A DNA stretch of 64,000 bases from Candidatus Bathyarchaeota archaeon A05DMB-2 (GCA_018475625.1 JAAKEZ010000005.1:62001-126000), one strand, 5' to 3'; positions 8,737 through 17,494 are shown, counted from the first letter of the stretch. Numbers and translations are program-made. Notes: generated by a model from the letters alone, not told the origin.

Positions 8737-9741
8737 TTACTTCGAAGCGCTTCGATGCGCGACGCCCATGATGATTTGGGCGCAGCAGTACGAAGAGAAA
8801 ATTCGAACATACCCTTCAGCGTCGGCGTATTGTACGGCTTCTTCGCTGGGGAAAGCAATGGCGTCCGCGCCAGCCTTCAGCGCCAAAATGTCGGTTTCCG
8901 CGTGTTGCTTGCCTTTTGGGCGCACGCATCCCAAAGCTATTGGAATTTGAGGAAACATCAGCCGTGCGGTTGCGGTTACCCTTGCAATGTCTGTTGGCGT
9001 CGGCGGCTTGACGTGTGCCATGGCGGTTCCGCGTATGGGCATGAACGCGATTATCACTACCGCGGAAGGCTCGGTTTCGGCTATCATCTGGAGTGCGTGA
9101 AGTTCGCCTTTCAGTTTTCCGCCGCTGAGTCCCACGATGACGTGAGGCACCACCGTCAAGCCTGCCATGTGCAGCGCGTTGAGCGAGTTCTTGTAGTCCT
9201 GGGCGGATGCGTTCAGGTTGCAAACCTCTCTGATGGTTTCGTCGTCGCCTATGACATCGATTAAGGCGGCGTCTACCCCTGCCCGCTTGAGCGCCTCCGC
9301 CGTCGCGAGGTCGCTTATGCCTGTGTGCACGAAGACTGTTAAGCCTAAGCGCTCTTTGATTTTTCGGATAACGGAGATAAACGGTTTAAGCGGCACAGAA
9401 CCATCTTGGAAGCAACCGCCGCTGACGAGGCATCCCAAAGCGCCGTTCTGCTGCATTTGCGAGGCGACTGTGAAGAGTTTTTCAGGTGTCTCCGCCGCGT
9501 GCATCGTCTTCAAGACCTTGCTTTCGCAGTGTTTGCAGTTGAGGGCGCAGCTTGTCCCAGTCACAGATATTGTTGGGAACTGGTTCGGCTGGGAGCGGTA
9601 TTGGCTTGTTTTGTAGTACTTGAAACTGGGCGCGTAGAAGCGTACTGTTCGGGGCTTCGTGTTGAGCACTCCGGAGTCTAGCAACGCGCAGAGTTCTTCT
9701 TCGGTTGAGTTCCAAACAGTCTCTGGAGAAACCTTAGTCAT
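8737..9741 (-). CDS. radical SAM protein, biotin synthase-like barrel
   Basis: A 334-residue protein from ATG 9741 (ATG 9753 also possible). The open frame extends much further upstream but that part overlaps the divergent winged-helix gene and is not protein-like. The 4Fe-4S cluster ligands are Cys65, Cys69 and Cys72 (CALNCKHC). GGCFQDG, HTGI and VPHVIVGLSGG follow as the barrel strands of BioB/LipA-like enzymes. It could belong to the archaeal two-subunit lipoate synthases, but no partner gene is nearby, so the substrate is left open. Confidence 0.82.
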   Translation of the reverse strand: MTKVSPETVWNSTEEELCALLDSGVLNTKPRTVRFYAPSFKYYKTSQYRSQPNQFPTISVTGTSCALNCKHCESKVLKTMHAAETPEKLFTVASQMQQNGALGCLVSGGCFQDGSVPLKPFISVIRKIKERLGLTVFVHTGISDLATAEALKRAGVDAALIDVIGDDETIREVCNLNASAQDYKNSLNALHMAGLTVVPHVIVGLSGGKLKGELHALQMIAETEPSAVVIIAFMPIRGTAMAHVKPPTPTDIARVTATARLMFPQIPIALGCVRPKGKQHAETDILALKAGADAIAFPSEEAVQYADAEGYVRIFSSYCCAQIIMGVAHRSASK

Positions 9742-9794
9742 GATCCGTTTCATCGAGAAAAGCGGTGTGCGCGTGCTTAAATGTTTTCGTTCCG

Positions 9795-10130
9795 TTAACG
9801 TTTTGCGGTTTCTTCGCCGTTCTCTGGAATCGCTGGAATTGCTTGCAGCGCCTCGTCGATTCTTGCGATGGATATCTGCAGCTTCTCCAGTCGGCGGGTG
9901 ATGACGAGCGTCTTGTAGATTGCCCACCCCCTCCGCGTCAACGCGTAACACGTCTTGTTCCTGAAGCTTCTTTCTTCCACTAAACCGTTCTTGATTAGGA
10001 AACTTATCCGCGAGCGGAGGGCGAAGCAGTCCATGTTAAGCTCGTAAGCTACGGTGTCCACGGTTAATGGTTTGCCAGCTAACGCTTGAAGGATATCTTC
10101 GTAACGTTCAAGTTTGGATTTTCTCTGCAT
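9795..10130 (-). CDS. winged-helix transcriptional regulator
   Basis: A 111-residue protein from ATG 10130 (GTG 10151 possible). It is a classic archaeal winged helix: KLERYEDILQAL, TVDTVAYELNMDCFALRSRISFLIKNGLVEE (recognition helix and wing), then YALTRRGWAIYKT. A C-terminal helix (LEKLQISIARIDEAL) probably dimerises. On its strand a TATA-like TTTATTTAAAA lies at 10163-10174, 35-45 bp upstream. It lies divergent from unassigned sequence and immediately precedes the radical SAM gene on the same strand. Confidence 0.8.
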   Translation of the reverse strand: MQRKSKLERYEDILQALAGKPLTVDTVAYELNMDCFALRSRISFLIKNGLVEERSFRNKTCYALTRRGWAIYKTLVITRRLEKLQISIARIDEALQAIPAIPENGEETAKR

Positions 10131-10151
10131 GTCTGCACGCTCGGTTCCCAC

Positions 10152-10618
10152 TTCTGGGCTTTTTTAAATAAAGCATTTGTGAAGCCCAAATCTTAAATCG
10201 GAAACACGCACACAACTAAGAATCAAACATTACTGCAACAATGTTTATATCGGGAGGATGCATCTCCGTGAGAATCTCTAAAATTTACGTGGTGGTTACT
10301 AACGGTTAACAAAACCAAGTTGCTCAGAAACATGAGTGCTGAGGAAAGAAAAAAGAAGCAGAGAAACCGATATACCTGTTTCGCTACTGAAAGGACGTGA
10401 AATTGATAGAGGTGACACGGTGCCCACCGGATCTTGCACCATCATGCACGTATTTCTCCTCGGAAAAGAAGCAGATTTTGCAAAGCAGAACAAAATAGAA
10501 CCTCCAAGACTACACCTACTTGGGATATATTGCCTTATCTTGAGAAAGTCTAAATGTTATTGCTTGATGACAGCCACAACCATTTAAGAGCATAGTTAGG
10601 CTATTTGATGTTCAGTGG
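10152..10618. other. unassigned intergenic stretch with possible decayed ORF
   Basis: This 467-bp stretch holds a good + strand TATA box (TTTATATC, 10243-10250) but no convincing intact gene after it. An ATG at 10332 opens 22 codons (MSAEERKKKQRNRY...) ending at TGA. Another frame, 10336-10587, reads SLLKGREIDRGDTVPTG and so on. The two together may be a frame-shifted remnant of one small protein; I would not call either a gene. Confidence 0.3.
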
Positions 10619-10621
10619 GTG

Positions 10622-10861
10622 ATGTGGCTGAACTTCGTTGAAGCAATAGCTTTGTACAGAGCTTTTTCGGTCGGTCGCTTCAAATGCTCAGGCACAACGC
10701 CTAAAATCATCGTCGCGGATTATCAAGGTGAGGGCTACGTTCTCAAAATCAAGAAGGTCTCAACTAAAACAATCTGCCTTGAGTGCATCAAAGAATTTTC
10801 TAAAAAGCGAGGGCTCATAGTCACTGAGGACAAGGCTTACATGACAATTCAGTCCTCTTGA
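10622..10861 (+). CDS. small hypothetical protein
   Basis: A 79-residue frame from ATG 10622 (GTG at 10619 adjacent). It has two cysteines in ICLECIK and ends in a basic/threonine-rich tail. The KIIVADYQGEGYVLKIKKVS segment is beta-rich and plausible as a small fold. No family is recognised, no strong ribosome site is seen, and it is convergent with the zinc-ribbon gene. Moderate doubt that it is expressed. Confidence 0.4.
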   Translation: MWLNFVEAIALYRAFSVGRFKCSGTTPKIIVADYQGEGYVLKIKKVSTKTICLECIKEFSKKRGLIVTEDKAYMTIQSS

Positions 10862-10875
10862 GCAACTCGAGCTTT

Positions 10876-11097
10876 TCATATTCTGTTGAAGTAGTCCAGC
10901 GGAGCATACCAGTAAATTGTGATTAGTTTTCTGCATTCTGGGTTTTGGCATCTGTGCTTCTTTTTCACCACATTGCCATAATAAATATGTGCTATTGGCT
11001 TTTTTGTTGAATAGGCTGAATGCAGTTTATCTGGAGATTCAGCTTCAAAAATTTGATTACAGAAGGGGCATTCAAGGACCACTTTAGAGACAGTCAT
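10876..11097 (-). CDS. small zinc-ribbon protein
   Basis: A 73-residue protein with two metal knuckles, CPFC near residue 10 and CQNPEC near residue 50, joined by a tyrosine/lysine-rich linker, ending TIYWYAPLDYFNRI. Such tiny zinc ribbons are frequent in TACK archaea and are often nucleic-acid or protein binders. The ATG at 11097 is in a normal context. No function can be assigned. Confidence 0.6.
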   Translation of the reverse strand: MTVSKVVLECPFCNQIFEAESPDKLHSAYSTKKPIAHIYYGNVVKKKHRCQNPECRKLITIYWYAPLDYFNRI

Positions 11098-11426
11098 GAA
11101 ACACCCTCAACCTAGTAATATGCATGTCTGCCGTTAAAAACTTGACTAAGAAACGCATCCTAATCAAAAAACAACTATGCACAACTAAGCCATAAACCCA
11201 GTATATTTTGCGCCTAATAGCCAATCTATGCACAAAACGATAGAGGGTCTATCGCTGTTGGTGCGGAAACTTGCCAAACCATACTGAAAACTGGCGCTTT
11301 AAATAAGGGTGCTATAAAAAATTGCACAGCAGTCCAATTCTTGTTCGCAACTAGCCGCAGTCAACCAGCAATAAGCGTAAAGCATGCTCTAGGCCTACGG
11401 AAAAGAAAAAAAGGATAGTTGCTTGA
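11098..11426. other. gene-less stretch with hairpin and orphan promoter
   Basis: No protein gene is seen. A perfect 7-bp hairpin (CGATAGA, GGG loop, TCTATCG) lies at 11238-11254. A + strand TATA consensus TTTAAATA lies at 11298-11305 with only about 100 bp before the 3' end of the convergent DUF996 gene. A short non-coding transcript is possible but not shown. Confidence 0.3.
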
Positions 11427-12050
11427 CTAAGTTGGAGCCGCTGCCATTGTGGGCTGTTCCTGTTGCGGTCTTATCGAGAAGAACGCCACTGCCATCAGAA
11501 GCAATGCAATCCAAATGAGAATGACGCCGATTAGGATTATGGTCAAGACTGCACCGATGAGTATGATCAAGCCAGTTGTGCCAAACAATCCAACACCCGT
11601 CTTTGAAGAAAGGAGTCCCAGCGATTTTCGGAGTAGCACAGCCGTAATTAACAGGAAGACAAAAGCCACGACTACAGCAACGGCGATGTAGATAAGAAAA
11701 TCAGCTATAACGTCGAAGCCAATGGCAGTCCAGTCAATAGATGAAAAAGCTGCTGCGTTTGTCCAATCTGAAAGGTTGATGCCAAGATCGCTAAAGAAAC
11801 CTACAAGTCCAACGAAAACTATTGCAATCACGGCCACGCCACCTACGATAGCTGCAATAACAGCGTAAAGTGCATTATTGAAAATTCCTGCTTCTTTATA
11901 GTAGTCTGCGAGTCCCTTGAAGCCTATAAGCGCCAAGATTAAGCCGACAAGAGCCAGTATCCAACCATACGGTGCTATCCATGGTAATGCGCCGATAAAC
12001 AAGAGTATTGAGCCAATGCCGCCCAGGTTTTTGCTAGTTTCCAGTGTCAT
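11427..12050 (-). CDS. DUF996 family membrane protein
   Basis: A 207-residue multi-pass membrane protein with about five transmembrane helices rich in Ile, Val and Gly. It has the DUF996 hallmarks: an N-terminal LETSKNLGGIGSILLFIG, then GFKGLADYYKEAGIFNNALYA after the second helix. The short cytoplasmic tail is Pro/Gln-rich. The family is archaeal and uncharacterised. A TATA-like CTTTTATCC lies about 40 bp upstream of ATG 12050 on its strand. Confidence 0.85.
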   Translation of the reverse strand: MTLETSKNLGGIGSILLFIGALPWIAPYGWILALVGLILALIGFKGLADYYKEAGIFNNALYAVIAAIVGGVAVIAIVFVGLVGFFSDLGINLSDWTNAAAFSSIDWTAIGFDVIADFLIYIAVAVVVAFVFLLITAVLLRKSLGLLSSKTGVGLFGTTGLIILIGAVLTIILIGVILIWIALLLMAVAFFSIRPQQEQPTMAAAPT

Positions 12051-12237
12051 TTTTCTTATTCCTCAGAACATTCGTCTCGGTGCATTAAGGATAAAAGCTT
12101 TTTCATGCTCTGATGATACCTGATTCTCTAATCCAGCAAAAATCGGCAAAAACCGCGGCTAAATTGAAAGCGGAAACTCTATCTAACCAAACTGCATAGC
12201 AACCGCACCACGTAAGTTTTCCCTCGTTGTTCAGCGC

Positions 12238-12468
12238 TTAACTAGAGCCGACGAGTGTGCTGGTCTGTTTAATCTCTGGCATTTGCCGCAGATCCGTGAC
12301 AATCTTGTCCAGTTGTCCAAGGCTTTCAGCTTCGATGCGGACAACCAAGTCGTATAGTCCGTATGTGACAAGAACTTCTGTGACTTCCTTCATCTTTTTG
12401 ATTTTTTGAGCGGCTGCATGCTCGGTTCCGCGTTTTACTGTGGCAACAACATAGGCTTTCACAACCAT
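12238..12468 (-). CDS. stand-alone Lrp/AsnC ligand-binding (RAM) protein
   Basis: A 76-residue RAM domain with no DNA-binding part: VVKAYVVATVKRG, then VTEVLVTYGLYDLVVRIEAESLGQLDKIV, then the IKQTSTLV end. This is the alpha/beta sandwich that binds amino acids and oligomerises in Lrp regulators; stand-alone versions are common in archaea and may partner full-length Lrp proteins. ATG 12468 chosen over TTG 12477 because it fits the family start and has GGTTGA upstream. A paralog lies at 33185. Confidence 0.85.
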   Translation of the reverse strand: MVVKAYVVATVKRGTEHAAAQKIKKMKEVTEVLVTYGLYDLVVRIEAESLGQLDKIVTDLRQMPEIKQTSTLVGSS

Positions 12469-12547
12469 ACCAGTCAACCTTCTCTACAAGTTAAATATAA
12501 ACAAAGAAACTTAAACGTTTTAGAACGGGGAACAGGTCTGCGAAGGC

Positions 12548-12874
12548 TTATGTGGTTTGCTTGCTTTCAAGCTGCTCCTTAAGTATGCTGTAATAGGTGT
12601 CTAGGTATTCTCTGCCTTTTGTGGTTATGTTGTATACTTTTCGTGCTCTTCCGGTTTGGTGTTCTGTTTCGCTCGTGAGTAAGCCTTTGCGCTCTAAGCT
12701 GTTTAGTAATGGGTAAAGTGCGCCGTGTCTTATTTTTATGTGGAAGTCGGCTTCGGCTTTCTTTTTTATCTTGTATCCCCATAAGGGTTGGGTTTGAACC
12801 ATCCGAAGTATTTGGATGTCGAGCATGTTTTTGACTATGCGTCGAACAATTTCTTTTCGGTAGGTTTCGCCCAT
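12548..12874 (-). CDS. PadR-family transcriptional regulator
   Basis: A 108-residue PadR winged helix: LDIQILRMVQTQPLWGYKIKKKAE, then the family signature HGALYPLLNSLERKGLL and the wing RARKVYNITTKGREYL. The short C-terminal helix dimerises. It is divergent from a second PadR gene with a 249-bp intergenic region. PadR proteins typically repress nearby stress or efflux genes; no structural gene is adjacent. Confidence 0.88.
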   Translation of the reverse strand: MGETYRKEIVRRIVKNMLDIQILRMVQTQPLWGYKIKKKAEADFHIKIRHGALYPLLNSLERKGLLTSETEHQTGRARKVYNITTKGREYLDTYYSILKEQLESKQTT

Positions 12875-13000
12875 GCTTCGTACCCTGTTTTATGTACTGC
12901 TCTGAACTTGTCTGTGTTTTGCTTTATTTAATTTATGTTGAAATGCAAATAGCGCGTATTGCTGTGTTATGCTTTAGTATGCTTGTGGTAGGTATGAAGC

Positions 13001-13008
13001 TTTATATG
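13001..13008 (+). promoter_or_regulatory. TATA box of padR (13124)
   Basis: TTTATATG, a near-consensus archaeal TATA element. It predicts transcription starting near 13026-13030, just before the inverted repeat at 13041-13072. Confidence 0.55.
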
Positions 13009-13040
13009 TGCGTTTAGTATCTATAGCGACATGCGATGCG

Positions 13041-13072
13041 GTACGATATGTCTAATAACAGACATATTGTAC
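13041..13072. promoter_or_regulatory. 12-bp inverted repeat, probable PadR operator
   Basis: The arms GTACGATATGTC and GACATATTGTAC are complementary at 11 of 12 positions, separated by 8 nt (TAATAACA). The element sits between the TATA box and the start codon of padR, and contains the ATGT/ACAT dyad typical of PadR operators. Autoregulation is the simplest reading. Confidence 0.6.
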
Positions 13073-13123
13073 ACAAGCATAACAAAAGAACTGTTGAACA
13101 CACCTACAGAAGGAAAACAAAAA

Positions 13124-13534
13124 ATGGTAAACTCCCAAAAAGAAGTCCAAGTCAAATTGATGAAAGGCCTACTCGACCTCATAGTCCTACAGTTCCTAAG
13201 CACCCAACCCATGCACGGCTACCAAGTAATAACTAAAATCCGCAAAAGCTTCGGCGTCTACTTCGGACCAAGCACAATCTACCCGCTGCTCGCCACACTC
13301 GAAAAGAAAGGATTCGTCAACAGTGAATGGAATATGAACAACGAACGCCCCAGAAAAGTGTACAAACTAACAACAGAAGGACAAAACATGCTCAACTTCA
13401 CCGAAGACTCACTAAACCTCATATGCAGAAAAATGAGCGCAACACCAAGCACAGATGTAACTATCGAACCGCCGAGCAGAACATCATTCAACCCAATGCT
13501 GAAAGGAATAAGAACACATCAAACAGTCATTTAG
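13124..13534 (+). CDS. PadR-family transcriptional regulator
   Basis: A 136-residue PadR protein from ATG 13124, which has AAGGA 9 nt upstream; the longer open frame upstream is not protein-like and covers the operator. Elements are LLDLIVLQFLSTQPMHGYQVITKIRK, the signature GPSTIYPLLATLEKKGFV and the wing RPRKVYKLTTEGQ. Its coding strand is rich in A and C, unlike the neighbouring PadR. A strong inverted repeat lies in its leader. Confidence 0.88.
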   Translation: MVNSQKEVQVKLMKGLLDLIVLQFLSTQPMHGYQVITKIRKSFGVYFGPSTIYPLLATLEKKGFVNSEWNMNNERPRKVYKLTTEGQNMLNFTEDSLNLICRKMSATPSTDVTIEPPSRTSFNPMLKGIRTHQTVI

Positions 13535-13699
13535 CCCCCCATTTCAACCCAAACCATCTGCCTCGATTGCGCAAGTACGAGAAAGGAACAAAACTGGCTG
13601 CAGCCGTCTTCTTTACGACTTGACAGAACCAAGTCCGCAGCACACCGCGGTTAAATATATCAAGCTATTTATCATATTATTTTCCTCTTAGGTGACCGC

Positions 13700-15403
13700 T
13701 TGACACAAGAACTCAACAGCGTAACCGACAAACTTCAGCGTCAAATCATAGACTTTTGTAGACACATCGCTGGGTCAGCCAGAGTCACCGCTATAAGCCT
13801 TTTCGACAATTACTCGCTTGGGATGCCCAGCACGAAGGCAACACTGGAGATTGTAGCGGTAATTCATGATTTTCAACCCCGACTGATGAGTTACCTCAAA
13901 ATCTTGGACGGAAGAGCAGTCATAGTTTTCGCAGTAGACCAGTGGGTTTTCGAAAGAGACGCCGAAAGAGGCTTCTTAGGCGAAGCCTTCGCGGGAACAC
14001 TAGTCTTTCCCTACACCGCACTTTACGGCAAAGATTACCTGCACGAGCACGAAATAGTTTTGAAGAAACGACTTATCCTTGAATCGCTGGAAAACCTGAT
14101 TCTCAGTTTCCCAGAACTCTCTTATCGCATCTACATTAAACCTCAATATTTCATGTACGAAGTCATATTGAACCGCGTCCGAGTTTTCCCTCCACTTGCC
14201 TACAGCCTCTCAAACTTCACCAAAGGCGCATCCACCAAGAATACTAAAGCCGTTCTTCAAGGTTACATGGAAGCTTTGAAGCAGCTTGAAGCAGAAAAGA
14301 AGGTCATAATGTCCGACGGATATGTTAGGATACCTAAAAAATTTGTGGATGAAAGCCAGAACCCCCGAGTCCGCTTCATCAACCTGTCAAAGAACGCGCC
14401 CAGAACCCTGTTCACTTCTTTTTTCAAGGTGTTTCCACAAATGATGAACTTTTTCTCGCAGAACACTGAAACCTTTCTAAACCTGCAAAGACTCACGATG
14501 AAAAAAAACGCTTATCCGTCGCGGGAGTTCGTTGACCCGCAAAAGTACGTCTTTGTTCCCACCGCAAAAGGCCTAGTTTCCCTATCTGACCGCGTCAGCA
14601 TCGAAGTCTTCGCCAGAAAAGTGCTCCTCAACGGAGAGAATGGAGAAATAAAGTTTGAACCTGTCGGTGGCGTGTTAAACGACGTTTACTTAATCAAAGC
14701 TTATGCAAACGGTGTTGAACAGAAAGTTCTTGTTAAACGGTTCAAGGATTGGTCTGGTTTTAAATGGTTTCCGCTTTCACTGTGGTCCTTTGGAGCCCGC
14801 ACATTTGCCGTGCTGGGCCGATACCGGCTTGCCAAAGAATGCGCTATAAGCGAGTTTCTCCGGTGTGAAGGATTCAACGTTCCCAAGATACTGCACGTGA
14901 GCCACAACGAACGGCTAATTTTCATGGAGTTCATCGAGGGCGAAGACCTAAACAACGCTATTAAACGAATTGCAACATCAAACGGCACAGAAAGAATTGA
15001 GAAAGAACTATCAGACATCAGGAAAGTTGGCGAAATATTCGCGCAAGTGCATTCTCTCAACATTGCGCTGGGCGACACAAAACCAGAAAATGCAATAGTT
15101 GCTCCCAACGACGAGATTTACCTGCTGGATTTCGAGCAGGCATCACACAACGGCGACAAAGCGTGGGACATAGCCGAGTTCTTGTATTTCTCAGGGCATT
15201 ACCTTCAACCATTATCTGGCACAGGCAAAGCTGAAGCCATTGCTGACGCATTCATAAGCGGCTACTTGAAAGGAGGCGGAGACGTTAACATTATACGAAA
15301 AGCAGGTGCAGCCAAGTACACGCGAGTATTCAGCATCTTCACATTGCCCTCAGTTATATTAGCCATGTCAAACGCCTGCAAAAAAGCCAAGGTGCCGAAG
15401 TGA
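13700..15403 (+). CDS. Bud32/InaA-like protein kinase with N-terminal domain
   Basis: A 567-residue protein starting at TTG 13700, supported by AGGTGA 4 nt upstream. Residues about 330-520 are an atypical kinase domain: KVLVKRFKDW (ATP-binding Lys), YRLAKECAISEFL, a catalytic loop LGDTKPENAI and the metal-binding LLDFEQA. This matches Bud32 or LPS-kinase-like families. Residues 1-250 form another domain containing YSLGMPSTKATLEIVAVIHDF, which recalls a nucleotidyltransferase fold with its catalytic acids lost. RNase J follows after 6 bp, so the two are very likely cotranscribed. The target is unknown. Confidence 0.75.
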   Translation: MTQELNSVTDKLQRQIIDFCRHIAGSARVTAISLFDNYSLGMPSTKATLEIVAVIHDFQPRLMSYLKILDGRAVIVFAVDQWVFERDAERGFLGEAFAGTLVFPYTALYGKDYLHEHEIVLKKRLILESLENLILSFPELSYRIYIKPQYFMYEVILNRVRVFPPLAYSLSNFTKGASTKNTKAVLQGYMEALKQLEAEKKVIMSDGYVRIPKKFVDESQNPRVRFINLSKNAPRTLFTSFFKVFPQMMNFFSQNTETFLNLQRLTMKKNAYPSREFVDPQKYVFVPTAKGLVSLSDRVSIEVFARKVLLNGENGEIKFEPVGGVLNDVYLIKAYANGVEQKVLVKRFKDWSGFKWFPLSLWSFGARTFAVLGRYRLAKECAISEFLRCEGFNVPKILHVSHNERLIFMEFIEGEDLNNAIKRIATSNGTERIEKELSDIRKVGEIFAQVHSLNIALGDTKPENAIVAPNDEIYLLDFEQASHNGDKAWDIAEFLYFSGHYLQPLSGTGKAEAIADAFISGYLKGGGDVNIIRKAGAAKYTRVFSIFTLPSVILAMSNACKKAKVPK

Positions 15404-15409
15404 AAACAC

Positions 15410-16753
15410 ATGGTTAAGAACAATACATCTTTAACTTTCTATGGCGGAGTCAACGAAATCGGCGGAAACAAAATCCTCCTCCAAGACCGAGAAACACGGA
15501 TTTTCTTCGACTTCGGCATGTCGTATGCCATGAAGAAGCAGTTTTACTCTCCGCCTTTCCTGTCGCCGAAAAGCGAAAAAAGCTTGCAGGAACTCGGCAT
15601 TCTGCCTCGGTTAAAGGGAGTCTACAGATTCGATCCGAGCCCGTCCGATGTTGATGCCGTCTTCATTTCTCACGGTCACATGGACCACTCGGCGTACTTG
15701 TCGTTCATAAAGCGTGAGATTCCCGTTTACTGCGGAGAAACCACACGAACTATTCTCCAAACGCTGAGCGATGTGCGGCGTGCGGACTTAGAGTTCAGCG
15801 TGGGCGACATCGAATTCAAGGCTTTCCGCACAGGCAACAAAATCGTCATCGACAACTTGGAGGTTGAACCTTTTCATGTTGACCATTCGGTTCCAGGCGC
15901 ATACGGCTTTGTCATCCACACATCAAACGGTGCTGTCGTTTATACCGGGGACTTCAGAGACCACGGCGCCAAGCCAGAGATGACCCGGGATTTTGTGGAA
16001 AACGCCAAGAACGCTGAGCCCGTGGCAATCGTCACCGAAGCAACCAACATGACGGGTGCATCGGTTTCCAGCGAAGTTGAGGTTGAGGGCAAACTGGACA
16101 AGATTATTGCACGCGCCGACGGAATTGTGTTGGCTGAGTTTGCTTACTCGGATGTTGACCGCTTGAACTCTTTCTATCACGTTGCCAAGAAGAATAGTCG
16201 TTGCTTGGCTGTTTCAATGAGGCAGGCGTATCTTCTGGAAGAACTTCGAAAGGACAAAGGCTTAAGCGTTCCGACTCTGGATGATGAGGCGATGTTGATT
16301 TTTCGAAAGTCGAAGAAGCGGTTTGACAAGTGGGAAAACGAACTGGCTGAGCGGTATGAAGGCGCAAACAAGGTTTTCGACGTGTTCGAAGTTTCGAAGC
16401 AGCAGTGCAAGGTCGTCCTGGCTGTTTCCTTCTATGATTTTGAAGAGCTTGTGCCGCTCCAGCCTGAAGCAGGCAGCTGCTACATCCTATCATCTTCAGA
16501 ACCGTTCAACGAGGAAATGGAAATCGACTATGAACGGCTAATTAACTGGTTGAGCCACTATGGATTGCCACAGTACCATGTGCACGTTTCGGGTCACATG
16601 ATGCCGCTGCAGTTGAAAGTAGCACTTAAAGAGATAAATGCGCAGAGGATTTTTCCGGTGCATACCGAAAGTGCAGGCTTGTTCGCCAAGTTCATGCGAG
16701 ACCTGAAAAGCCAGGTTACGCTTGTTGAGAAGTGCAGAGAGTACACGCTGTAG
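15410..16753 (+). CDS. archaeal RNase J-like beta-CASP ribonuclease
   Basis: A 447-residue metallo-beta-lactamase/beta-CASP protein. The metal site is H88-G-H90-M-D92-H93, with VDHSVPGAYGF and VVYTGDFRDHG as later metal-binding motifs. The C-terminal HVSGHMMP and FPVHTE motifs are typical of the RNase J branch, which degrades RNA 5' to 3'. No extra KH domains are present, unlike archaeal CPSF homologs. ATG 15410 follows the kinase stop by 6 bp, giving a kinase/RNase J unit. Confidence 0.87.
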   Translation: MVKNNTSLTFYGGVNEIGGNKILLQDRETRIFFDFGMSYAMKKQFYSPPFLSPKSEKSLQELGILPRLKGVYRFDPSPSDVDAVFISHGHMDHSAYLSFIKREIPVYCGETTRTILQTLSDVRRADLEFSVGDIEFKAFRTGNKIVIDNLEVEPFHVDHSVPGAYGFVIHTSNGAVVYTGDFRDHGAKPEMTRDFVENAKNAEPVAIVTEATNMTGASVSSEVEVEGKLDKIIARADGIVLAEFAYSDVDRLNSFYHVAKKNSRCLAVSMRQAYLLEELRKDKGLSVPTLDDEAMLIFRKSKKRFDKWENELAERYEGANKVFDVFEVSKQQCKVVLAVSFYDFEELVPLQPEAGSCYILSSSEPFNEEMEIDYERLINWLSHYGLPQYHVHVSGHMMPLQLKVALKEINAQRIFPVHTESAGLFAKFMRDLKSQVTLVEKCREYTL

Positions 16754-16785
16754 CTTTCAGCGGCGCCTCATGTACTTTGCGAGCG

Positions 16786-16793
16786 TTTATATC
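16786..16793 (+). promoter_or_regulatory. TATA box upstream of 16826
   Basis: TTTATATC preceded by GAGCG, about 35 bp before the start codon, fits an archaeal promoter with a short leader. Confidence 0.5.
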
Positions 16794-16825
16794 CCTTGTT
16801 TAAAGAATAATAATGTGACTTGGCA

Positions 16826-17104
16826 ATGAGCGAGATTCAATACTACAAAGGCGTACACAAAGTCAAGGTCGTGACCGAGAGCAAAGGCTACTGGATAGTT
16901 GAGGCTTTAGAGGAGTTTGAGGATAACATTGAGGGCGAAAAAGTCACCGTTAAAGTCGGAGAAAGGCGGATTGTGCCCTCTGACATGGTCCATAAGCGGA
17001 AGCATTTGCCGCCTCCAGTAAAAGAGCACGTTTACGAGCTGAAGATGGAGAAGAAGCTGAAACGGCTAGTTGATGAGGAAGAAAAGCAGGGCGCCAAAAA
17101 ATAA
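16826..17104 (+). CDS. small conserved basic protein, unknown function
   Basis: A 92-residue protein from ATG 16826 (TTG 16820 possible). It has a beta-rich N-terminal half (QYYKGVHKVKVVTESKGYWIVEALE, then GEKVTVKVGERRIVPS) and a charged C-terminal helix (YELKMEKKLKRLVDEEEKQ). Good codon use and a promoter support a real gene. No family or motif is recognised. Confidence 0.65.
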   Translation: MSEIQYYKGVHKVKVVTESKGYWIVEALEEFEDNIEGEKVTVKVGERRIVPSDMVHKRKHLPPPVKEHVYELKMEKKLKRLVDEEEKQGAKK

Positions 17105-17204
17105 GCATCTGCTCAACCTGCTTAGTGCTAATCTTTAGGTTTAATCGTGTTTGCTGCTTCATAAGTTATAAGCCCTCAAAAATCGCCAATAAACTTGATA
17201 ATCC

Positions 17205-17450
17205 ATGACCTTGACGCCAGCATTCAGCCGTAGAATGCGCTTCGTCTTCCACACTTTAGGCTTAAGCTGCTTAGGCGGCGCCATCTTCCTCCAAGCCTTG
17301 GTGTTTGCGGACATCCTTCAGCACGGGTACTTCATGGCGGTGGAGCAGAACCCAGCCATACTTGGCTTCGAAATGGCGCTTACGGTTTTCGCCATAATCT
17401 ACTTCATTTACCTTTATCAGCGCCTAATGCGCCAGTCAAGTAAGCGTTAA
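17205..17450 (+). CDS. small two-helix membrane protein
   Basis: An 81-residue protein with a basic N-terminus (SRRMR) and two transmembrane segments, about residues 14-36 and 52-72, ending in a basic tail RLMRQSSKR. Unknown function; start at ATG 17205. Confidence 0.55.
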   Translation: MTLTPAFSRRMRFVFHTLGLSCLGGAIFLQALVFADILQHGYFMAVEQNPAILGFEMALTVFAIIYFIYLYQRLMRQSSKR

Positions 17451-17494
17451 CACCTTTTCAACTGCTCTTCCAGAACGACTATATGAGACTGTTT

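Noticed and set aside
8737-9741. Assignment as archaeal lipoate synthase subunit (LipS type)
   Set aside because: Only the general BioB/LipA-like barrel and CX3CX2C are visible and no partner subunit lies nearby.
9754-9951. N-terminal extension of the radical SAM protein
   Set aside because: The extra 66 residues are Arg/Ser-rich and overlap the real winged-helix gene; ATG 9741 or 9753 is the natural start.
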